From contig OU612066.1 in NCBI GenBank assembly GCA_914767715.1, forward strand, positions 2,921,001 to 2,981,000: 60,000 bases of DNA. The letters run 5' to 3'. The notes under the pieces were generated by a model, which saw only the letters and a program-made list of their open reading frames with translations, made no database searches and had not been told where the DNA came from. Source of the stretch: Membranipora membranacea. Lineage: Eukaryota; Bryozoa; Gymnolaemata; Cheilostomatida; Membraniporidae. Shown here piece by piece: positions 45,101 through 54,700 of the stretch. Position numbers and translations under genes: made by a program. Positions within the stretch are counted from its first letter, which is position 1. Each line of letters opens with the position of its first letter.

Positions 45101-48100
45101 ACAGTTACAAGAGCTACCTTCTGATAAGATTCTGGTATGTCTACAGTTGATCTTGCGCTATTTGGTAATACTTTATGAAGCAAAATAACACTCATATGAC
45201 TGGGTTACCTTAAAATAAAAAAATATGAATACTATGTCATACATAAAATGGTTGTTTCATTTATACATGTCACAACAATTTTCCTTGTTTTGTGTACAAA
45301 CAAGGTTACTACTCAAACCAACCAAGAATATAGCTGTCATGTTATGTGAGGCAAGAAAAAAAATTTAAAAAAATTGGGATCCTGGTGCTGATAGCTTTCC
45401 AATGATAACAACATAATTGGTTGGTGCTGTTACTATACCTTTATCACTTGATGTTATTTATACCAAGAATATAGCTGCCGCTTAGGTCTCAGCTTATGAG
45501 GGAAATCTGTGATGACATTGATCCTAAATTATTGTTATGGTTTCATTCTCACTGCAAAAATGCTTTCTTCAATTTCTGTAGGACAAAGCTAAGATGCAGT
45601 TATTGCAGTGCATGACTGCAGATGCAGTACTAAGACTTGACCAATCGGAAATGAAAGAAACAGCCTCTCAGATCATAGAGTCATACTTAAATGTTCAGAG
45701 TCATGAAAACCTTCTGCAGTTTTTTGTATCTGCATCATTTAGAGAAACTTTCAATCCTTCACTAACCCAGGTATATTGCATAAAACAATGTATTTGTGAC
45801 TAGTGTAGTGTATAGGTTATCAAGTTACTTCATTGAAGTCTCAAAAATTGCCGAGTGCTTTCACCTTCCTTGACTGATGAATATGTTTATGTAACAACAA
45901 ATTGGTATAGCCATGAAAGCAAGTCAGAGAGTTTGAGTATAAATCTAACCCAGAGAAATCCAGGTATATTCAAATCAACATGTCGGTATGGCCAAGAAGA
46001 GACACTGAATCTGAGTGTATGGCTAAATTTTGGATGAGGTCTATAATCTGAGTATAAATGTGCCAGTTTGAAAGAAGTTAGAAATTATGAAGCAAAATGA
46101 TGAAATTTTAGATTACCACCTATGCACCTGTGATGACTGAAGAGGATGTCAATATGCTGAACAACGAACTGATGAGGGTTTGTGACTTCAAACATAGAGT
46201 AACTGTAACCACACTGTTTCTCAAGAATTTCAGTACAAGGGAGGCCTTTGGTACCGCCATCAGGTAGAGACAATTTATTTCAACATATACAATACTGATG
46301 TTAGGTCAGCTGTATGTATGATGTTATGCAGAGCTTCCACATGATCTTAAAAATCAGAATCATTTTGTTTATCCTTTCTTTCACACTCATGATGTTCATC
46401 GATGTGCTTGCTCTGCTGTTTGACAATACTATGATAAAAAACATGTAATTTTTCAAAAGCACGCATGAGGGCCCCGATACATATCCATGGATAAAGGGAA
46501 CAAAGCAATGCACAACTATGGGAGTACACACTTCTATTTGATTGTTCCAAATGTCCATTGCATGATATTTATTTACATGGTTGTGTCTTGGATGTCGATG
46601 TCATATAAGATGCTTGATTTTTAGCCAAATTCAATTACTGAGAGAAAGTTATAATACTGAGTGAGCCTCATCACAAATTCTATTCAATGTAGTTTAACCC
46701 CAATGGATGAATTCATATCAGTGCATGAGGGATACATTGTAATCATACTTCTGCCAGTCCACAAACTACTGATGTTGATTTTTTTTTTCAAGAGATGGTA
46801 TTCAATCTGCTCGTAAACACAAGCAGAAGACTGTTATTCTGGTACAATGTGAACATGCTAATGATCAGACGGACCTCCTTGATTCAGCAAGATATACCCT
46901 AGAGAGCAAATGTTTGCTGGCTGTAGATGAGGGATGTCCAGATGTCCACATTGTTCTCCTTCTCAGTTTGGTCAAGGGGAAAACTTTCAAAGGATTTCAG
47001 AGTATGCATTCGTTATTGTTATCGTTATTGTTATCGTTATTGTTCGATTTGTAAATTCTCTCATCCCAAAAACATAATTTCAAAGAATGAAAAAGGCTTG
47101 AAATTAATTTGCTTACATTTAAATTAATTGTTGAAATAGGAGAAAAAGAGAAACAATACTAGTTCATTGATTCAAGTCTACCTTCTTATAGGTGGTGAAT
47201 GGTGCTGTGTTCACATTGACAACCCTCGAATTCCTGAGCATGGTTTCCCCTCACTCAAGGAATGCATGCGGCAAGCACCTAGTGAGCTGCTTGAGAAGCA
47301 TTACTGTGATAGGGTGCGATTTGATGCTGGTTCACTCCTAAGATCTAGGAAATGTCTTCCTGCAGCGATGTCCATCATTGAGGATCCAAGAGATGACAAG
47401 CTTGATACATTATCTGACTTATCAAACTTACTTGCTGAGCAAGGTAACAAAATCGATATGCTATCCATCCAAGATAAAATGTAGAGACATGTCTTAAGTT
47501 ACCAGAGTATATTATATATATAATTTTCATGTACCAAGCATAGCAAACCAACTATAATGCCGTAACACATGAAGTATGATGCTATTCAAGATTTTACATA
47601 ATTATTTTCAACATTGATGTTGCTTCTCTCCTTCTCAACGAAGGTTTGGCATCATATAATTTCAATTCACATTTCATTTTTATGTCTCCTGAGTAAGCAA
47701 GCTAGAAAACGATGAACTGAACCGCTATTGTGAAATTTATCAATTTTTCAGCTGAGTTCTGTCAGCTCGTTCTAGACCATTGCCAAGAACTAATGCATTG
47801 TGAAGAACAGAAGAAACCTCCATGTCAATGGGTAGTGAAACAGGCAACCAAATCTTCAAATATGAATAAATCAGAGAGTCTGAGGTATATTGATGGATGG
47901 GTTATTGTTTTTCTGGTTAGAGGTATTGCAAGAATTATTCTACACCATCTATCATATGTATTTATAATGTTTTGCTCTGTATCCTCAAATTCTTTACAGT
48001 TTTATGAAGGCCTACAGCCTGGCTAAGGATGTTTATTCCAATTTATAAAAATGTTTGAAGGGAACATAGCAGTTGATATGTCTCACTAAATCTTCAGTTG

Positions 48101-48664
48101 CAAAATTAGTTTGCGAAGTTATCCCTTCTATATAAAAAATGTTGGGATGTTCAAATTCTAGGAGAGGAGAAATAACCTATTCTATAAACTGCATATTTTA
48201 ATTAGACTTATTAAAGGTAATTTTTCCAAATGTTGACACAAAAAAACAATGAACCTTTTTTGCAGGCATAGCGTAATGACGATATTTTGTGACCGTCTCG
48301 TCCGGGCAATGGCTGCTGTAATATCCTTCGTGAACATGCATGAAAATACAAAACTGGTTGACAGCATCATTACAAGACCTCTGTTCCTTTCCATATTCAA
48401 AAAATGTCATCTCTATGGATTAGCATTTGAGCAGTTCACTGCCGGTTCAAAATCTGAAAAGGTAAGTATCAAAATTACATCATCACTTGACGTACACAAA
48501 CACCAGCTGGTTTCATTACCTATAAATGTGAGTTGCCTGTAAATATGATTCATTGACCTTGGATCAATTGACTGTATATCTTCAGACTGATCATATAATT
48601 CAAGAACAACGCTGATGGTCCTTATGGAATCTTTAAGCAATTACATTTAATTGCAAATATATGT

Positions 48665-48701
<37 letters not shown>

Positions 48702-51700
48702 TATATATATATATCAATCTTATTTGCTATCAAAAGCAAAAAAAAAATTATCAAAATTTATCAGTTGAATTTGTTAAAGATATTGTGATCAAGGAGGGCA
48801 GTTCAATTAAACGATACAATACAGTATACAGTACATTATTCAGTACAGTATATGAATGACGGGAACACAGGTTCTTATCCCCATCCATATTGCAATGTTT
48901 ATCATCATATCATTCAACATTGATCTGTGTGCAGTCTGTGAAAGGATGAGCAAAATTGAAATGGAGCTGGCAAATCTGAAATATTTGCTTCTGGAACCCT
49001 GAATTTAGGCAGCTCACATGGGCTATGATACTTGAGATCTGCAGACTAGAGATTTGAATCGATCACCATAATTATCAGTCATATTGATACTGCATTCAAA
49101 AAAATTGCACTATTAGTATTTGTGTGCAAAATCACATTATGTAGGTCTGCATCTTTATCTGAGAACAAGCTTCAGCAAGACAAGGCCATAAGCTAGAAAA
49201 GTTAGCAAGGCTCAATGGTCTGCATATGCTTTAGTTATGACATGATTGAACCATAGATTACTTAGAGCTATTACTAATACTAATTGTCATACTGTTAGTG
49301 TGTTGTTATTCTCAGGTTCAGATACATTTTTTAGGTATCAGGAGCAGACTGTAGATCTGCTAGGCTTTGAATGGTTAGCTTTCAATTGAAAAAGTCTCAT
49401 AGCTTTAATTTAGCCCTGGTTGAAATTGCAAACAACAAAGGCGTGGTCAAGTCAAATGACTGTTAATACTGTTAAATTAGTCGGATCATTGGTGTGAATA
49501 TCACATTCATAATAATATATTTTTCCTAATCAATATTTATATTGTTGATGTATTAAATTTTGTGATAATTTTTTTTCTCCTATTGTTATTAGAAACTTCC
49601 AAGTACATATGTCATGGAGGATAGGAAGAGAGGGACCTACGAGTTCGGAGTAAAGTTTCCTTTTTCTTGGATTGTTAAGGACAACCTGGAATCTCTTTTG
49701 TCCCATGCATCTGAGCCTGACCATGGTGAGAGTTTGTATTTGATGGTGTTGAATTTTAATCAATCTTCTTACTGTTCTGCCCTCAATTTGTTGTAGATCC
49801 TACAAACTTTGTAATCACATTTATGAGAATCTTCAGTGTCCTGTGAGCTGTTCAAATTACATGAAACTCCCTAGATCTTCTGTGGCTCAATCTTAGAAAT
49901 TCAATAGTTATCAAACGCTTCTACAACTCTTGAGCAATGTGGCTCTTAGATCATGAGTCATCTGGAATATATAACAGTATAAAGTAAAGTTGAAAGAGCA
50001 ACAAATCAATTTTTAGGTAGACACACCACCTTTGTTTGAACAACGCTTAGTTTCCATTGCACCGAGCTGTGCCAGCAGGTGGCGAGAGAGCCAATTTCAA
50101 ATTTTTGCAAAAGTTGATCAATAAAATGGCGCCATATACTAAAAAAAAAGGCGAGCATACCAACTGTATAGTAATTGTGAATGTGTCGAAATAATTGGAG
50201 TTGCTTGAAACTTGGTGCAAATCGAGATTGATATGAATTGTTTAAATCTTGATTTTGCACCAGTTCACAATTATTAATTAAGGCCCCTATTAACCAAAAT
50301 CTCATTTTCTCATAGAACATATATCATGATATATAAGACAATGAGAATTTTGGTCTAGAGGGTCCACAAATTCTTACTTGCCTAGCCTTCCATTGAGTAT
50401 GTTTGAAAACTATAATTGCAAAGAAACCATACTCATAGTAACTACATTGGATAATCAGATATTTCTTCTTGTAGATGATAGCATTATAAGGAAATTCAAT
50501 GCCACCCCTCTTGGAGAGGCCATAGAGCAACATTATCAATACAATGTCAACGCAGTGAAGAAGCCATTATTTGAAGACTACCTATCTGATTTCTGCCACA
50601 TGGAGTTTCAATGTGAGAATGCACACGAACACCAGGTGAGGATTGTACATCTAAATACTAACATGGGAAACAAATAATGATAAATAGTTTCTGTAATCGA
50701 TGATCATAATTACAATAAATCCTGAATATGCATGTGGTTTGCACAACCACATATAGCAGAATCTAGCTTAGGAAAACTAACATAGATCAACAAGCTAGTT
50801 CTCTATGCTGGGTGACGGGTCAACATTGTGCATCTTAACTATGAGAACATAACAGCATTACTGGCTTAAACTCAACACTTGGGTCAAGGTCATTCAAGCT
50901 GTAACTTTTGGCTGGGACCAATTGATTTTTACTGTGATATTCTTAAAGATATATACTGAAACATTGTCACGGGAGATAAAAAGACGTTCTACTCACCTGC
51001 AATCCCTACATTTGGTCCATGTCAATCAGGCATCAAACTCACTCAAATCGGTAACAGCTAATATAGCGCAGGTGTTCACTCAACTCAGAACAATGAGTCT
51101 ACCAGTAATATGCATGGAGGAGATTTCTGCCTCTATTTGTGCTGACACCAGTAATACTGTAAGTGTATTTTTAACAATAAGACTTGGATTTTAGTAACCA
51201 ATGCTGTAGGAACAGGGTACTTAAATATTTACGTTGCTCTATCGGTTGTAAAATCTTGAGGATGTAATGATAGATTTGTATAGTTTTGTGGCACACAGAT
51301 TCAGCTCTGTATAGTTACATTTTCTTTTCACCCCAGTAGGCCAACATACTGATATTGTACTTTTTTCTGCACAATACTATTATCCCTAAATTTCTAGTGA
51401 TGGAAATTTCCAGATCGGATAAAACAGAGGGAAAAAGAATTTCTTGTTGTCATAAACCTCAAGAATACCGATGAAATAACATTGTAGTCTTTTGTTTCCA
51501 ACAAACTGGGGCAACTGCTGAAAGAAACGATTGTGTTTTGTGAAGGAGATCAAAGGAGGCCGTTTGTATCATGACAACAACTTGTGATGGCATAGGTAAT
51601 CTGGTGATAATGACGAGACTTCAGACAATATTTGAGATAAGAAAATTACTTTCATCATCTCGTTTCAGCGAGTTGACTTGTTACTGCTCGAAACCTTACT

Positions 51701-54700
51701 TTCTTCAATGCGCTCTGAGACTGTCACAAGGAAGATCGAGCAGTCACAGTTATGGATAGACACTATGGACTGCTGCTCAAATCTTGTCACTCAAATTCTG
51801 TCAATCATTGATGATACAGAGGATGAAGAAAAGGCTCGTAACTTACGGAGGTAATAATCATCAAATATTTAGAGCATTTACTGGTTTTATGAGTCTCAAC
51901 TCAATTGGATAATAAAAATTGACAGAACTAATATTTACATGTATTTATTCACTAAAACAAAACAAAAGTGCAGTGAATGTCAATTAGGCATTTGACAATG
52001 AAAACATGAGTCATAATGTGATCTTGCGGTTAGTCTTGATTTCGTAAAAAGTTGGTTTGAATTTGATTTCAATGTATAGAGCTCTATGTGTTACCGTGAT
52101 ATTATTTGTTTGAGCTGGTGCTTTACCTAACTTTCCTTAGAATCTTCGCTTTATAGGAGTGTTCCATGCCATCAATTAGTGAGTTTGATTATTTTGGTAC
52201 ATCAGTCATAACTTTGTTGTCGATTAAAGCGAACACATTTTCTTTTTCAAAATTCATCATGGAAGTAATGGTTGTAATGCTAACAATGATGATCATCTGC
52301 AATATGTATTACTCCTCTCTGTAACACAGTGTAAATAGTAATCGCTGTGTGCCCAAACTTCCTGTTATGTATTGGATTTTGAATCATGTTGATAAGATCT
52401 TGCTAGAAACGAAATAATGATCATGAAGCGGGCTTTGTGGAACAATGTTGTAAGACTTCACTAAAACAACGCCCTCCTTAATCAACTTCTTTTTTGTATT
52501 AGCCATCAGTGAGCTTTCTCATTATTTTTGTGTAAGTCAAACAATTTGCTGAAATAATTTTGTAGGAGATGGAAATTGCTGAAGATTGAACAGCTATACA
52601 TAGAGCATGTGGTGTTACCCTGTAACACAGAGGCAGCAGATCGTCAAAACCGTGATTATTCTCTTGCACAAATGAAACAGGTATGTTTGCGGAATGATTT
52701 TGTAACAGGTCCAAACAGTCAGATTTGAGGACCGCAGTGTTGGTATTTTGGCATTATTTGGAATGAATTTGGTACTTATGATGACTGATGAGTAGACAGA
52801 GGCCTTGATTTGTCATCTACATCTGCCCTCTTATGCGTTATTTGTACTGAGTCTAATCACAATGTGAAAATTACCTAGCTCTTGGTTGCAGCAAATCACA
52901 GAAGAAACAACTGTAGATACCGAAATGCTATACACCAAAGTCAAAGATGGTTTTCTCAAGATGGCGATCAGTGACGGATTCCTGCGTCTTAAGTTGTGAG
53001 TACACCACTATCAGTGTTAATGAATAAACATGACTACATCAAGATCAAAGATTCTTATAGTCATCTCTTCACACCTCTTAAGTATTCATAGTTAATAGTA
53101 GCTGCACCTGTTGCGACCAACAATTCAATGCTGTGCCTTTGATTTAGATTGAAATTGATAAAGGTTCGAATCAAAATATCAGAAGCGCGACAACTTGGCA
53201 CGAGCCAAACTGGGCCAGAGCCAAACTTGCGTGATAGAACTTGACCCCAATCAGTAAAACTTGGCCCCATGCAAAGAGACTTGGCCCCATACAATCAAAA
53301 TATCTATATTTATACAACACAGATAAGTTAGACCGTCATGCTGACACTTGCTTTATTTGAACAGGGGATGTCTCACACAGATTTGTCCTGGATGCAAAAA
53401 GAGCTGGAGAGACTGGAGTTTGGACCCTATCAAACTAGAATGTTTGCACTACATGTGCGCTAGGTGCATTAGTGGAAAGAACAGGAAGATGGTGTGTATG
53501 GCTGCAAAATGCCAAAAAATCATACCGGATGGATATTTTGATCAGCATCAAAATTGCAGGCCTGTACAGTGAGTATGACTATAAATAGAATCAATGAGGT
53601 TATTTTTGCTGTTGCTCGTTAATTATATAATCCAGTTTAATCAAAAGCAGGCAGTTTGTATACATTGATGAAGCACAATTCAGCTGATTATACCAAAAGT
53701 GTGATCTACCATTCATCTCCTTTTGTATTTAGAGATGACAGAAATGTGGCAGACTATCGCCTGTTCAGGGAACGAATCAACAACTTCTTCAAGCACTTCA
53801 TAACTGATGTCATCTTTGAGTATGAATATGAACCATCTTCAGAAATGGTTAATTCTCTACTGAGCTGTGTGATGGATAAGGGCAAAGCATTCAACATCTT
53901 CGATAGTGATACATACATGGATCAGAATCTGACAGTAGATTTCTTTCTACTTGGGTTGCTACTTAAGTGTTTACATGTCGATACAGTAATTCAATGTCTC
54001 AGTAATATGCTTAGTATTGGAGAGACGTGGGATTTAAAGCTACTAATACTGGATTCGTTTAGAGTAAGTGTTTTTCTGTGAATGATCACTTGAGAGCTTT
54101 TAAAACTGTTGCATAGATCAAGTATCTTGGAAAATCCAGGAAATTGAGATCGGGATTATCAAAGCTGTTCCTCCATCAGGAATTTCTCCCGATATTCAAC
54201 ATTGTTTTCGTATATTGAATTGTACAAGTTAAACCACCTCAAAATATGTGGTAATCTCCTCCAATTTTTTGCTTTGGACTGATATCTATGATGACACGAG
54301 CTATGTTGGATTACAACTTGTTTCATCTAATTTTGATGAAATTACATGAGTCCTAAGTTCCCAACGGTAGACATATTCACTAAATGTATGTTTATGAAGC
54401 CAAATCCCTCTATTCAAGGCTCGCTAACATCTGCAAGGGAGGCCTTACTTTGATGAGTCATAAGTTTAGTCCTAGTTGGCCAATTGAGCTCTTCTGAGGC
54501 TCAGTTTGAAGTTAATTAGCTGGAGAAGTTCCCCTTTATTTCATGGATGCTTCAAATTCACTTGGGAAGACTGTATATTTTTATTCAGTTTGCTCTGAGG
54601 CGTGACCTAAAATTGCTCAATAGATAATGAAATATTCTCATTTGGATGTAGCTAACTACCCTGTCATGAAATGTTGAATTTGGATATCACGGCTGGCTTT

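Noticed and set aside
53656-53732. N-terminal extension of exon 58
   Set aside because: An open frame exists upstream, but no acceptor fits the phase 2 end of exon 57. The tgtatttag acceptor does, and the conserved sequence starts there.
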